From Actinoplanes teichomyceticus ATCC 31121 (GTDB lineage Bacteria > Actinomycetota > Actinomycetes > Mycobacteriales > Micromonosporaceae), in NCBI RefSeq assembly GCF_003711105.1, contig NZ_CP023865.1, positions 5,853,001-5,917,000 on the forward strand: a DNA stretch of 64,000 nt, read 5' to 3'. The notes under the pieces are model-generated. The model was given only the letters and a program-made list of their open reading frames with translations, was not told the origin of the DNA and made no database searches. The position numbers and the translations under genes were made by a program. Shown one piece after another: positions 18,211-26,304 of the stretch; the stretch's first letter is position 1, and each line of letters opens with the position of its first letter.

Positions 18211-18927
18211 CTACATGAACTGGCCCATCTGCCGGGTGGCCTGTTCCATGCGGGACACCGCGCGCGGCAGCGTTTCCGCGGCGTGAGCCAGGCTCTGGAC
18301 GGTGCTGCTGAAGCTGTGGGTAGTCAGCACCGCGGCGGCCTCGGCGAGCAGCCGGACGTCGCGGTGATCGGGCCCGGTATCGGAGAGCACGCCGACGATC
18401 GCCTTGAGCTCGGCCACGGTGCCGGCACCGATCTCGCCGGTCTTCTCCAACCGGTCGGCGATAGCCTCCAGGCGCTTGAGCGGCGGCTCGGTCATCTCGG
18501 TAAGCAGGTCCAGGAGCGCGTCGCCGTTGTAGACCTTGAGGTTGTTGAGGACCCGGTTCTGGGCGCCCTCGTGCCGGATCTTCCACTCGCGCAGCACCTC
18601 GGGCGTGTACAGCCGCTCGCCTTCTTCGCTGTCGACCTCGTTGTGGTGGGCCGTGCACAGCAGTAGCAGGTTGGCGAAGGAGTCCCGGATCGCCGCGGGC
18701 ATGTCCTTCCTGTAGCGCCGGGCGCCGGACTTGACGCCGAAGATGTGCGCAATCTGGGCGTTCTTGCGGAAGTGCCCGGGCCGGACCTCGTACACCACCG
18801 GGAACGGGCAGTCGGGTGCGTAGCAGCGACCGTTGCTGATCGCCCACAGGGCGGCGACCATCGGCGCAGACAGGGCCTTGCGTTCGCCGGCGCCCTCGGC
18901 CGGCGTATCGATGGGAGCGTTTGTCAT
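18211..18927 (-). CDS. HNH endonuclease-domain protein
   Basis: Predicted 238 residues. The nuclease domain (about 20-125) shows NGRCYAPDCP, AQIAHIFGVKSGARR with the first His, then ANLLLLCTAHHNEVD with Asn and the second His, so the HNH triad is present with Cys ligands. The remainder is helical and coiled-coil-like (LKRLEAIADRLEKTGEIG, LLAEAAAVL). HNH proteins nick or cut DNA. This one is solitary, so a role in restriction or in a lost element is possible but unproven. I start at MTNAPID; an open run upstream to 19527 has poor coding character. Confidence 0.72.
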   Translation of the reverse strand: MTNAPIDTPAEGAGERKALSAPMVAALWAISNGRCYAPDCPFPVVYEVRPGHFRKNAQIAHIFGVKSGARRYRKDMPAAIRDSFANLLLLCTAHHNEVDSEEGERLYTPEVLREWKIRHEGAQNRVLNNLKVYNGDALLDLLTEMTEPPLKRLEAIADRLEKTGEIGAGTVAELKAIVGVLSDTGPDHRDVRLLAEAAAVLTTHSFSSTVQSLAHAAETLPRAVSRMEQATRQMGQFM

Positions 18928-19140
18928 CCCCCCACGATGAGGCAGGGGTATGACAGGAATTCCGTCGCCGGGTCGGGAACCGCGCGCCCGGCCGGTCCTC
19001 ACGGCCGGGCGCGGGCCTACGAACGGCAGGTCGCCGCAGAAACGGGCCAATCTCCGGCACGCCGGGCATCGGGACGGGTTTCGGGATTCCAGTGATCTTG
19101 TCGAGCTGTGAGAACGCGAGCCCGGCTCGGCCTTCTCGGA

Positions 19141-19172
19141 GGTGTCCCGGAACTGGTCGTTTCCGGGACACC
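19141..19172. promoter_or_regulatory. Palindrome upstream of zinc-ribbon gene
   Basis: Arms ggtgtcccggaa (19141-19152) and ttccgggacacc (19161-19172) are exact reverse complements with an 8-base gap. The half-site tgtcccgga recurs in the cluster at 24219-24292, so a common regulator may read both. It lies 72 bases before the GTG of the gene at 19244. Confidence 0.5.
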
Positions 19173-19243
19173 CACCGGAGAACGCTCCAGCCGGGCCACG
19201 ATGCGGAGCCCGGCCTGGACGGTGCGGGCGTACGGTGACGCTC

Positions 19244-19654
19244 GTGTCCGCACCACCACCGGCCGACTGGGGCACCCTCACGCCCCGGCTGCACGCCGGC
19301 GACCGGGTCTGCATCACGCACGGCCTGGTCACCGCCGAACGCGCGCCGATCGGTATCCCGATCTGCCCGCACTGCCGGCAGATGCTCAGCACCGTGCGGA
19401 CCGACCGGCAGGGCCGGATCACCGGCTTCGCCGAGCCGATCCCGCCCCGGTGCGCCGGCCCGCAGCAGCATCCGCTCGGCGCCCGGACCGTCCTGCTCGG
19501 CTGGCGGGCCTGCCTGTGCGAGAACACCCGGCTCGGCCCGCAGGGTCACCGGCTCTGGAGCTGTCGCCGATGCCGTGAGCTGGGCCGCCCGCAGGAGAGC
19601 ACCGTGCAGTCGTGGCCGCCCTGCGCCGGCCCTGATGGCGCGGCAGCAACCTGA
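19244..19654 (+). CDS. Zinc-ribbon hypothetical protein
   Basis: A 136-residue protein starting at GTG with no strong ribosome site. It has Cys pairs typical of zinc ribbons: CPHCRQ near residue 45, single Cys residues near 67 and 88, and CRRCREL near 107. Between them lie LHAGDRVCITHGLVTAE and RTVLLGWRACLCE. Such small Cys-rich proteins are common in actinomycete mobile elements, with unknown roles. It stands alone between the HNH gene and a convergent lipoprotein gene. Confidence 0.6.
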   Translation: MSAPPPADWGTLTPRLHAGDRVCITHGLVTAERAPIGIPICPHCRQMLSTVRTDRQGRITGFAEPIPPRCAGPQQHPLGARTVLLGWRACLCENTRLGPQGHRLWSCRRCRELGRPQESTVQSWPPCAGPDGAAAT

Positions 19655-19701
19655 TTCGGGCGGATCGCCACCACGACCCGGGCCGGCACGCTCGTTCGCG
19701 G

Positions 19702-20100
19702 CTATCGCGGCGAGGCTGACGCCGACGGCCGCAGCGATGGGGCGACCACGGCGGGCAACGAGTTGGGTCGGTCCATGCAGCCGTTGATGAACGACAGGCG
19801 GCGTAGCTCCTGGAAGTTGACGTCGTTGGCCCGGTTGTTGCGCGTCGTGTCCATGTCGTTCTCGGCGTCCTTGGCGCCGCTGGTGACCCAGGAGCTGCCA
19901 CAGGACGTCTCGTCCACGATCACGCCGAGCTTCTCCATCTTCTTGCGGGACTGTTTGCCCTGCTCGTACACCGCGTCGAGGGCTTCGGCCCGGTCCTCGA
20001 AGCTGTCGCCGCTGTCCGTGACGTCGGCGATCATGCTGCACCCGGTGAGACAGATTGCCGTGACCGCCGCCGCGGCCACCTTCACTACATGTGCGCCCAT
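19702..20100 (-). CDS. Putative lipoprotein
   Basis: A 132-residue exported protein. The N-terminus MGAHVVKVAAAAVTAICLTGC is a lipoprotein signal with lipobox LTGC, the lipid-bearing Cys at about residue 21. The mature part is charged, with a coiled section DRAEALDAVYEQGKQSRKKM and a second Cys region SCGSSWV, and ends in a Ser/Ala-rich tail. It would be anchored on the outer face of the cytoplasmic membrane. No known domain. Confidence 0.7.
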   Translation of the reverse strand: MGAHVVKVAAAAVTAICLTGCSMIADVTDSGDSFEDRAEALDAVYEQGKQSRKKMEKLGVIVDETSCGSSWVTSGAKDAENDMDTTRNNRANDVNFQELRRLSFINGCMDRPNSLPAVVAPSLRPSASASPR

Positions 20101-20921
20101 GGATTCCGACCGTAGTTCGCCGATTTGAGGGCACTCATCGCCTTGCTGACGTGTCGGCGTGAGTGAATATGCCAGGCTCGACGGCCTGTCTCCGGCAACT
20201 GGCCTACGGCGGGCCGGCGAGCACCCGGCAGCTACCGGTGGCCGTGGCAGGAGGCGGGCGCAGACGCCGGTGGCCAGCAGGCGCGCGGCGCCGGACGTTG
20301 CTCGAAAGAGTAAATGTGGGACGCCGCCGCGACCCGCTTCCTATCCGCCCGGGAAGCGGTCACGGCGGCGTCTGGGGATCGGGCGGAACGAGTGAATGCG
20401 GCAGCCGCTTCCCCGGTCAGCTACCTCGTTCCGTGGAGGCGTCCTGGGACCAGCAGGCACCTCACGCGCGCTCATCCAGCTCCGGATGGAGACCTCCGCC
20501 TGCGGAAACCGACCCGACCGGCATTCCGTTGGAGATTCTCTGCGCCACGCCATTGTTAGGGGACCCGCCACGGTATGGAAGTGGGTTCGCAGTTCACTCT
20601 GGCTGTTCGCCCGGCCGATGGACCCCCGTTCTGTTCCGACGTTCGACCCGTTATGCACACGTTTCAGCGCCATAAGGATCACTAAAGCCGCTGAAACACC
20701 CAAAACATCCTCTTCACAAGATCCGCACAGAAACCGCGAACGTGAGGGTCTGGGCCGGGCGAGCCGGGATTGGTACTCCTATGTGTCGGCTCCCCTGTCA
20801 TCGCTGCCCGCCCGGGACGGACCATCCCGCACGGACCAGCGGGGGAGCTGCGTGGAACACGGGGGGAACCGCGCTAACCAGCTCCGCAGTGAAGACCCGT
20901 CTCGTTCAAGGGAGAACGACT
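20101..20921. other. Gene-poor stretch
   Basis: Several overlapping open frames cross this stretch, but none shows consistent codon use or a recognisable domain. AT content rises around 20640-20720. I see no RNA gene or repeat here. Confidence 0.4.
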
Positions 20922-21176
20922 GTGCCTCTGAGCATGCCCATTTCCTCGGCCACCGTGTCGTACGCCGGTGCGCTGCTGGTCGCCGCGGTGGTCACCGCGG
21001 TCGTGCTGCGCCGGCCCCGCCGTTACCCCGTCACGGTGATCGTCTTAGTCATCATCCTGGTCTTCGCGCTGGTGTTCGCCACGGCCGGAGCCGAGCCCAC
21101 GGCGATCGCCGCCGTCGTCGGATGCGCCGGCGTCGCCGCGGCACGGCTGGGCGCCTCTCGGGGCCGCCGGATCTGA
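20922..21176 (+). CDS. Small two-span membrane protein
   Basis: An 84-residue protein from GTG, with AAGGGAGAA as ribosome site nine bases upstream. Two hydrophobic stretches (VSYAGALLVAAVVTAVVL and VIVLVIILVFALVFATAG) are split by the basic turn RRPRRYP, so both ends probably lie on the same side. The tail is basic. Family unknown. It is separated by 74 bases from the XRE gene. Confidence 0.55.
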   Translation: MPLSMPISSATVSYAGALLVAAVVTAVVLRRPRRYPVTVIVLVIILVFALVFATAGAEPTAIAAVVGCAGVAAARLGASRGRRI

Positions 21177-21250
21177 TCCGGCGCTGCCGCTGACCACCCG
21201 CCGCGCCCAGCGTGGCGGGCGGGAAGCAGCGTGCCCGGCAAGGACACACC

Positions 21251-22345
21251 ATGCCGAAAAAGCATCGAGAGCCGGCGGATCCCGGCAGCAGCCCCATCGC
21301 CGCGTTCGGATTCGATCTACGCCTGCTGCGCCAGCAGGCCAGCCTGTCCTACACCGCGATCGCGCAGGCCTCGTTCTTCTCCAAGAGCGCGATCCACTCC
21401 GTCGACCAAGGTCATCATCTGCCCAGCGTGAGCAGCCTGAAAGCGTTCGTGGACGCCTGTGGCGACGATCCGCAGCCATGGATCGCGCGCCGCGCAGTGC
21501 TGGCAGCCCAGCTGGCGGCCAGCAAGGAATCACCGGAGAAACTGAGCCCCCGCGAACAAGGCCTGCCGGCGCCGGCACCCACCGCGCTCGGCACCGCGGC
21601 CGAGTTCAACGACGGGCTCAAGCGACTACGCGAGTGGTCCGGGCTGACCTACCGGATGATTGCCGCAAGAAGCACCCCGGGGGCTCGGGTCGCACCGTCC
21701 ACCCTGTGCGGCGCGTTCGCCCGAGGCACCCTGCCACGCCGGAACCTGACCGCCAGCTTCTTGCAAGCCATCGGCCTACCCGACGCCGATCAGCAGGCCT
21801 GGCTCGACGCCTGGCAAGCGATCAAGGACGGCCAACCCGTCCGCGTCGCCGCGCCGGCACCCCTCCTGCCCACCGTGCAGGACCTGCTCGGCGCGCCACC
21901 CTCGGACACCATCTCGTCGAACCCGTGGACCACCCACCGGCGGGCCCGGCTGATCCTGCAGTCCTGCCCACCGCCGGAGACCACCGGCCTCGCGGCCACC
22001 CCGCACCACGGGCCTGACCACGCCACCGTGCCACCGCCCTACGAAGCTGAGCAGGACCTGCTCGGCTGCCCGCCCGCCGACGCCGTCTCACCAGGGCCCT
22101 GGCCCGCGCCGAATGGCAGAACATCGACAACGCTACGTGGGTCGGTGGCGACAATCCCGTCATCCCACGGCGCGACATCAACGAATCGGAGGTGCCCGCA
22201 GCAACCGAAACTCCGGCGAACATCGCCGCATGGTGGCGTGGGCTCAATGGACTGCAGCGGCAATACGCACTCGACAAGTTCCCGCAGCTGTTGGGGGACC
22301 TCGACGGCCTGCCTGCCACCGTGCGGGACCAGTCCAACCGGGTGA
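21251..22345 (+). CDS. XRE-like helix-turn-helix protein, tail out of frame
   Basis: The first 100 residues hold an XRE-type domain: FDLRLLRQQASLSYTAIA, SFFSKSAIHSVDQGHHLP and VDACGDDPQPWIARR. A second, related module follows at about 120-195 (LKRLREWSGLTYRMIAARS, FLQAIGLPDADQQAWLDAW). Residues 210-285 contain two copies of a QDLLGxPPxDxxSxxPW motif. Beyond about 22108 the coding frame belongs to the DUF1023 hydrolase, so the last 75 or so residues here are out-of-frame reading. The gene is best seen as truncated by a fusion. Predicted role is DNA binding; the target is unknown. Confidence 0.65.
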   Translation: MPKKHREPADPGSSPIAAFGFDLRLLRQQASLSYTAIAQASFFSKSAIHSVDQGHHLPSVSSLKAFVDACGDDPQPWIARRAVLAAQLAASKESPEKLSPREQGLPAPAPTALGTAAEFNDGLKRLREWSGLTYRMIAARSTPGARVAPSTLCGAFARGTLPRRNLTASFLQAIGLPDADQQAWLDAWQAIKDGQPVRVAAPAPLLPTVQDLLGAPPSDTISSNPWTTHRRARLILQSCPPPETTGLAATPHHGPDHATVPPPYEAEQDLLGCPPADAVSPGPWPAPNGRTSTTLRGSVATIPSSHGATSTNRRCPQQPKLRRTSPHGGVGSMDCSGNTHSTSSRSCWGTSTACLPPCGTSPTG

Positions 22346-23295
22346 TGATGGCACGGGAAGAGGGACGGATCACGCCAGAGCTGAACCAGTACTCGGACCG
22401 CGTGGACTACATCGGGAGCATGGTCGAGCAGGACCGGGTAACCGAGCTCTACCCGGACGAGTCTGATCCGCAAGCAGCCAAGTTCAGGGCCGACGCTGAG
22501 ATGTACGACCTGATGGAAAAGATCCGGCCCATGCAGGACGCTCTTGACGGGATCAAGGCCATCCATGACCGTATCGCCGCACCCGGGCCCGCGGTTTACC
22601 TGCTGAAATTCAGCACCGAGGGTCGTGGCCGAGCGGTCGTCGCCATCAACAACCCGGACACCGCTGACAACGTCATCACCTATGTCCCCGGCACCTTCGC
22701 CAAGCTCGGCGAGGGCACCGCTACCGACATTGAACGCTCGCACAAGATGGTCGCGGATGCAGGCCTCGCCGCGCCGAGCAAGAAGACGTCGTCGATCACC
22801 TGGGAAGGCTATGACGCCCCGCAGTCTCTGATACCCGGAGCAGCAGAAAGCGGATTCGCCGACGACGCGGCACCGGACCTTCGCCGCTTCCAGACCGGCC
22901 TGCGCGCGAGTACCCATGCCCACCTCACCGTGCTCGGGCACAGCTACGGAACGACCGTGGTCGGGTTCACCGCCAGGGACACGGCCGGTATTCAGGCCGA
23001 CGACATCGTCTTCGTCGCCAGTCCCGGCGTGGGCGTCGCGTACGCTGTGCAACTCAACGGCGTACCACTCGGACACGTCTGGGCGACAACGGCCGTCTTC
23101 GACATCATCCGCATCGTCCCCGACGTGCGATACGGGTACAGCCCCGTCGACCCGCAATTCGGGGCACACCAATTCACAATGGATTGGAATCCGCTCGACG
23201 GCCACACCACCTACTGGGACGGCACGTACGACGACAACCCAGCTCGTCGGGGGATCGCCGCCATCGCAACAAGCAAGTACTCGTCAGTCCAGTAG
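22192..23295 (+). CDS. DUF1023 alpha/beta hydrolase, N-terminally truncated
   Basis: The alpha/beta-hydrolase nucleophile elbow reads LTVLGHSYGTTVVGF, and the C-terminal part ends GAHQFTMDWNPLDGHTTYW, as in actinomycete DUF1023 proteins. These usually have about 550 residues with a long N-terminal helical part; here 367 remain from the GTG at 22192. The frame stays open upstream to about 22108 (AEWQNIDNATWVGGDNP) and then meets the XRE gene in another frame. The hydrolase therefore lost its start by recombination. A catalytic Ser and His are present, but expression is doubtful. A strong hairpin follows the stop. Confidence 0.72.
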   Translation: MPAATETPANIAAWWRGLNGLQRQYALDKFPQLLGDLDGLPATVRDQSNRVMMAREEGRITPELNQYSDRVDYIGSMVEQDRVTELYPDESDPQAAKFRADAEMYDLMEKIRPMQDALDGIKAIHDRIAAPGPAVYLLKFSTEGRGRAVVAINNPDTADNVITYVPGTFAKLGEGTATDIERSHKMVADAGLAAPSKKTSSITWEGYDAPQSLIPGAAESGFADDAAPDLRRFQTGLRASTHAHLTVLGHSYGTTVVGFTARDTAGIQADDIVFVASPGVGVAYAVQLNGVPLGHVWATTAVFDIIRIVPDVRYGYSPVDPQFGAHQFTMDWNPLDGHTTYWDGTYDDNPARRGIAAIATSKYSSVQ

Positions 23296-23310
23296 CCGAA
23301 AACTGTAACA

Positions 23311-23344
23311 ATCCGGGCTCCAGCCACTGCGCTGGAGCCCGGAT
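23311..23344. terminator. Bidirectional hairpin terminator
   Basis: Perfect 13-bp arms (atccgggctccag, 23311-23323, and ctggagcccggat, 23332-23344) are separated by eight bases, between two convergent genes. The placement 16 bases after the DUF1023 stop makes termination likely. Confidence 0.8.
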
Positions 23345-23377
23345 CTATACAAGCCGCCAGAAGCGTTCCGGCCGCAC

Positions 23378-23701
23378 TCAGTCCCAGGTGCTGCCATTGC
23401 CAACAACGAGCATCGCCAGCACGACAATCAACGTCCCCACCAGCGTACTGATCACCAAACCCGACGATAACGGCCGGAAACGCGTCGCCCTCAAGACGAA
23501 GGCTGCGATCAAAGCGATCGGAACCACATATAGCTCGAAAAGGCCAGCCAGCGCCGCATACCCGCGGTCTGTCCCTTCCGCGTTGAGGATCTCAAGAACC
23601 ATCAACGCAAGTATGAGTACGTGAGGTGCGGCACCCAAGGCTAGCCCAAGGCCGCGGCCAGCTCTCTTCGATGCAGAGGACGGCGAGGGCCGATGATCCA
23701 T
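23378..23701 (-). CDS. Small integral membrane protein
   Basis: Predicted 107 residues, with start set by GGAGG seven bases upstream of the ATG. Three hydrophobic stretches are visible: LGAAPHVLILALMVLEIL, LYVVPIALIAAFVLRA and GTLIVVLAMLVV. No known family. The N-terminus is basic and short, in keeping with an inside-facing start. It is convergent with the DUF1023 gene across the shared hairpin. Confidence 0.6.
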   Translation of the reverse strand: MDHRPSPSSASKRAGRGLGLALGAAPHVLILALMVLEILNAEGTDRGYAALAGLFELYVVPIALIAAFVLRATRFRPLSSGLVISTLVGTLIVVLAMLVVGNGSTWD

Positions 23702-23822
23702 TACTTGCCTCCGCCAACACGGTAGCCCGATATCAATCAGCGCGCCCGTAACTCGGTGCAGCAGACCCGTCTGACGGCCCCGCGCTTGGGTAGCTGACCC
23801 ACGGGGCGGAGTTACCGGCGAG

Positions 23823-24203
23823 TCATTTGCTGGCTTTGCCCGGCGCTCGGTCTTCGGGTAGTTGGTCGACGCCGTGGGCGACTTCGGCATGGCGTTCCGC
23901 GACGGCGGGCCAGGTGTTCACGGCCGGGCAGACCGGGCAGCGGTAGCCGGCGGCCTCGTGATCCCACCACCCGGCGATCCGGGTCGGTCCGCCGTTCGGC
24001 GGGACGATCAGCAGGGGCGGGCTGGTATGCGCGCGGGCGCGGGCGGCCATCTCCCTGGACCGGGCGGCGGCGGCTCGGTGGCTGGCCGGCTCGACGCCGG
24101 CGTCAGCGAGCCGGTCTTCGAGGGCGGCTTCGCGGTCGTACAGCGGCGCCAGCTGCTCGGCGGGATAGATGTGATCGGCTCTGGTCGACCGCACGCAGGC
24201 CAT
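23823..24203 (-). CDS. C2H2-like zinc-finger small protein
   Basis: Residues near the C-terminus read YRCPVCPAVNTWPAVAERH then AEVAHG, a CxxC...HxxxxH arrangement. The N-terminal half is helical (LAPLYDREAALEDRLADA) and the middle has TRIAGWWDHEAAG. I place the start at MACVRSTRADHIYPAEQ (24203), because the open frame upstream to 24302 encodes only the palindromic DNA cluster described next. Proteins of this kind are frequent on actinomycete integrative elements. Function unknown. The longer start at 24302 remains possible. Confidence 0.55.
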   Translation of the reverse strand: MACVRSTRADHIYPAEQLAPLYDREAALEDRLADAGVEPASHRAAAARSREMAARARAHTSPPLLIVPPNGGPTRIAGWWDHEAAGYRCPVCPAVNTWPAVAERHAEVAHGVDQLPEDRAPGKASK

Positions 24204-24218
24204 CTCCGGGCCGGGAGC

Positions 24219-24292
24219 CTGTTCCGGGACAGATGGCCTGTCCGGGACAAAGCTGTCTGAGCTGGTCACGGCAACTTCTTGTCCGGGACAAG
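24219..24292. promoter_or_regulatory. Three tgtccgggaca palindromes
   Basis: Sites lie at 24219-24232 (imperfect), 24238-24250 and 24278-24292 (perfect cttgtccgggacaag). All sit just upstream of my chosen start for the zinc-finger gene. Related half-sites occur at 19141-19172. They look like a repressor operator array. Confidence 0.6.
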
Positions 24293-24469
24293 CGGGCGGC
24301 ATTGAGCTCCCGCATCGAATGCTGAAGCATCGATCCCGCGACCCACTCCTCACGACCACGCGTTTGGGTTCGGGCCAGGGCGAGGAGTGGCTCTCCGGCG
24401 GGTGCGGCGGTACGGCCGACGCTCGTGCGGTGGCTGGCTCACGGATGCCGACGGATGGGGAGGAACGGG

Positions 24470-25426
24470 ATGCGACGAATCGGTGGCGGTGCGGCGGGAG
24501 CAGCCGTGTTCCTGCTGTGCTTGGTCACAGGATGCGGTACTCACCAGAGTTCGGGGAACTCGTTGCGATCCCTGCCTCCCGTACCGCCGCTCCGGCCGGG
24601 AACCGTAGTTCCCCTGGACGGGTACCTGCCATCGCCCGACGCGCAGGCACGGTCGGACCGTGCTCAGGCGGCGCTGGAGCGCGCTTGTCTGACCCGATAC
24701 GGGCTGCGCTGGGAGGGGCCGGAAGAGTCGGCTTTGGACTTCGGCTCACGGTCGATCGCGTCGAAGCGTGCCGCGCGGCTGGGGGTGGTGGACGAGGGCC
24801 AGGCTGCGCAGTACGGATACCACGCGCCGCCGTGGAGTACAGGCCACCCTGGCGTGCGCGCTGCTGTGGCCGAGCACCACCACGACACGCCAGCCGAGCT
24901 GAACAAGGTGCTCTACGGCCTCGCATCGCAGTACGGCGGTCAGCGCGTCCCCACAGGCGGGTGCCGGGCCGAGGCAGCCGCACGGCTCATGAAGGGTGTG
25001 CCCAGGGTGGACCGGGGTCTTCCAGGCCGGTTGGAGCAGCAAGCGGCGGCGGCGAGCGCCAAGGACCCCCGACTTGCCGCGGCCCTACGTGCATGGGCCT
25101 CTTGCATGGAGCGCGCCGGATACCGGTACGCCTCACCCAAGGCCGCCGCGGACGACCCCCGGTGGGAGGACGCCAGTACTGCCACCGAAGAGGAGCGAGC
25201 CGTGGCGCTGGCGGACGTCCGATGCCAGAACGAGACCCGCTACCTGACCACCCTCATCGACGTGACGGCGGAGCATCAGCGCGAGCTGATCAGCCGTCAT
25301 GCCACCGAACTCGGCCGACTGAAGAGCTTCGAGAACACCCGGGCACGGAACGTCGCCGAAGCGCTCTCCACGGAACCGACGGCCCTTTCCCCTTCGGGGG
25401 GAGGCGAGCGGGACAGCTCCCCATGA
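24470..25426 (+). CDS. Putative lipoprotein
   Basis: Predicted 318 residues from an ATG with GGGGAGG eight bases upstream. The signal RRIGGGAAGAAVFLLCLVTGC ends in lipobox VTGC, giving a lipid-anchored Cys near residue 23. The mature part has four or more Cys residues (RACLTRYGL, GGCRAEAA, ASCMERAGYRYAS, VRCQNETRYL) and long helices, as in a common actinomycete extracellular hypothetical family. It would sit outside the membrane. Its stop is 50 bases before a secreted-protein gene on the same strand, so the two may be cotranscribed. Confidence 0.75.
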   Translation: MRRIGGGAAGAAVFLLCLVTGCGTHQSSGNSLRSLPPVPPLRPGTVVPLDGYLPSPDAQARSDRAQAALERACLTRYGLRWEGPEESALDFGSRSIASKRAARLGVVDEGQAAQYGYHAPPWSTGHPGVRAAVAEHHHDTPAELNKVLYGLASQYGGQRVPTGGCRAEAAARLMKGVPRVDRGLPGRLEQQAAAASAKDPRLAAALRAWASCMERAGYRYASPKAAADDPRWEDASTATEEERAVALADVRCQNETRYLTTLIDVTAEHQRELISRHATELGRLKSFENTRARNVAEALSTEPTALSPSGGGERDSSP

Positions 25427-25475
25427 GCGGGGCAGAAAAGACAGCAACGATCCGGAAGCGAAGAGAGGACCTGAC

Positions 25476-25838
25476 ATGCGACGTAACCTCAAGACCGGGC
25501 TCGGCGCCTTGGCTATCAGTGCAACCTTTGTCGGGCTGTGGGCCGCGCCGGCGAGCGCTCACAACGTCAATCAGGGGAGCGACTACGCGTGGCACTCCTA
25601 CGACGGGATGTCGTTCGAATATTGCGACTACGAGGGCGACAACCACTCCGTGTGGGTCAACTACTACACCAATGCGTCGACCAGCATGCAGTCGACGGAA
25701 TCGGTCAACGGCGTCGCCAAGTGCAACCAGTATTACCTCAGCAGCGTGCTGACCAACCTTAGGGTGGTCGAGGACAACCCCTCCAGCAGCACCAACTACT
25801 ACGGCGCCTGGCACGGCTACCCGGTCGCACGTTCGTAA
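25476..25838 (+). CDS. Small secreted protein
   Basis: Predicted 120 residues with a cleavable signal: basic MRRNLKTG, hydrophobic ALAISATFVGLWA and the cleavage site PASAHN. The mature part has two Cys residues (FEYCDYEG and AKCNQYY), which could form one disulfide, and many Tyr and Ser residues. GAGAGGAC provides the ribosome site. No known domain. It follows the lipoprotein gene closely and is ended by a strong hairpin, so it is the last gene of that unit. Confidence 0.75.
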   Translation: MRRNLKTGLGALAISATFVGLWAAPASAHNVNQGSDYAWHSYDGMSFEYCDYEGDNHSVWVNYYTNASTSMQSTESVNGVAKCNQYYLSSVLTNLRVVEDNPSSSTNYYGAWHGYPVARS

Positions 25839-25864
25839 CCCCGGCACGAGGACGATGCGACGGC

Positions 25865-25897
25865 GAGGACGGCGGGTTCCACGGGCCCGCCGTCCTC
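25865..25897 (+). terminator. Hairpin terminator
   Basis: Twelve-bp arms gaggacggcggg (25865-25876) and cccgccgtcctc (25886-25897) with a nine-base loop, 27 bases after the secreted-protein stop. Confidence 0.8.
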
Positions 25898-25919
25898 ACA
25901 TGCACAGGCCGCAGCCCGG

Positions 25920-26250
25920 CGACCTCGCCGGCCCGCTGCAGGGCACGGGCCATCCCGGTGCCCGACGTCCTGGTCACCGGCGTGCGCAACTCTCCATTTG
26001 CGAGATGTAGCTGTCGGGGCTGCGGGAGTGCCGCCAGTGGCCGTACTGAAGCCCAGGTCCTCACGGATCGCACCGCAGAACCGCGACCAGGGGTTGAAGC
26101 CCTTGCCAGTGCGCCCAGGGCGGTGCGGCCGTCGGCGCCGAGGAACACGGTGCGGATGGTGCCGCCCTTGCCGCGGACGCGCCTCGACACGAGGACGCGA
26201 ATTCCTGCTGTTCCGCGGCGACCGCATCGACGTGCGTGAGATGTCCGGCA
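25920..26250 (-). pseudogene. Tyrosine recombinase remnant
   Basis: Minus-strand fragments read THVDAVAAEQQEF, then RVRGKGGTIRTVFLGADGR (the beta-strand Lys region of tyrosine recombinases, like HGKGGTVRTV in the gene at 7.6 kb) and GMARALQRAGEVAGL. They lie in different frames, and the catalytic HxxR and Tyr motifs are missing. I take it as debris of an integrase. Confidence 0.4.
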
Positions 26251-26304
26251 TCGAGGCGAGAAGCCGCAGCGGCGGTTGCAGTGATCGGCCGCATACCGAG
26301 TGTT

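Noticed and set aside
18146..20134. Minus-strand open frame of 662 codons
   Set aside because: It crosses the HNH gene, an intergenic region and the lipoprotein gene in a frame with no coding character.
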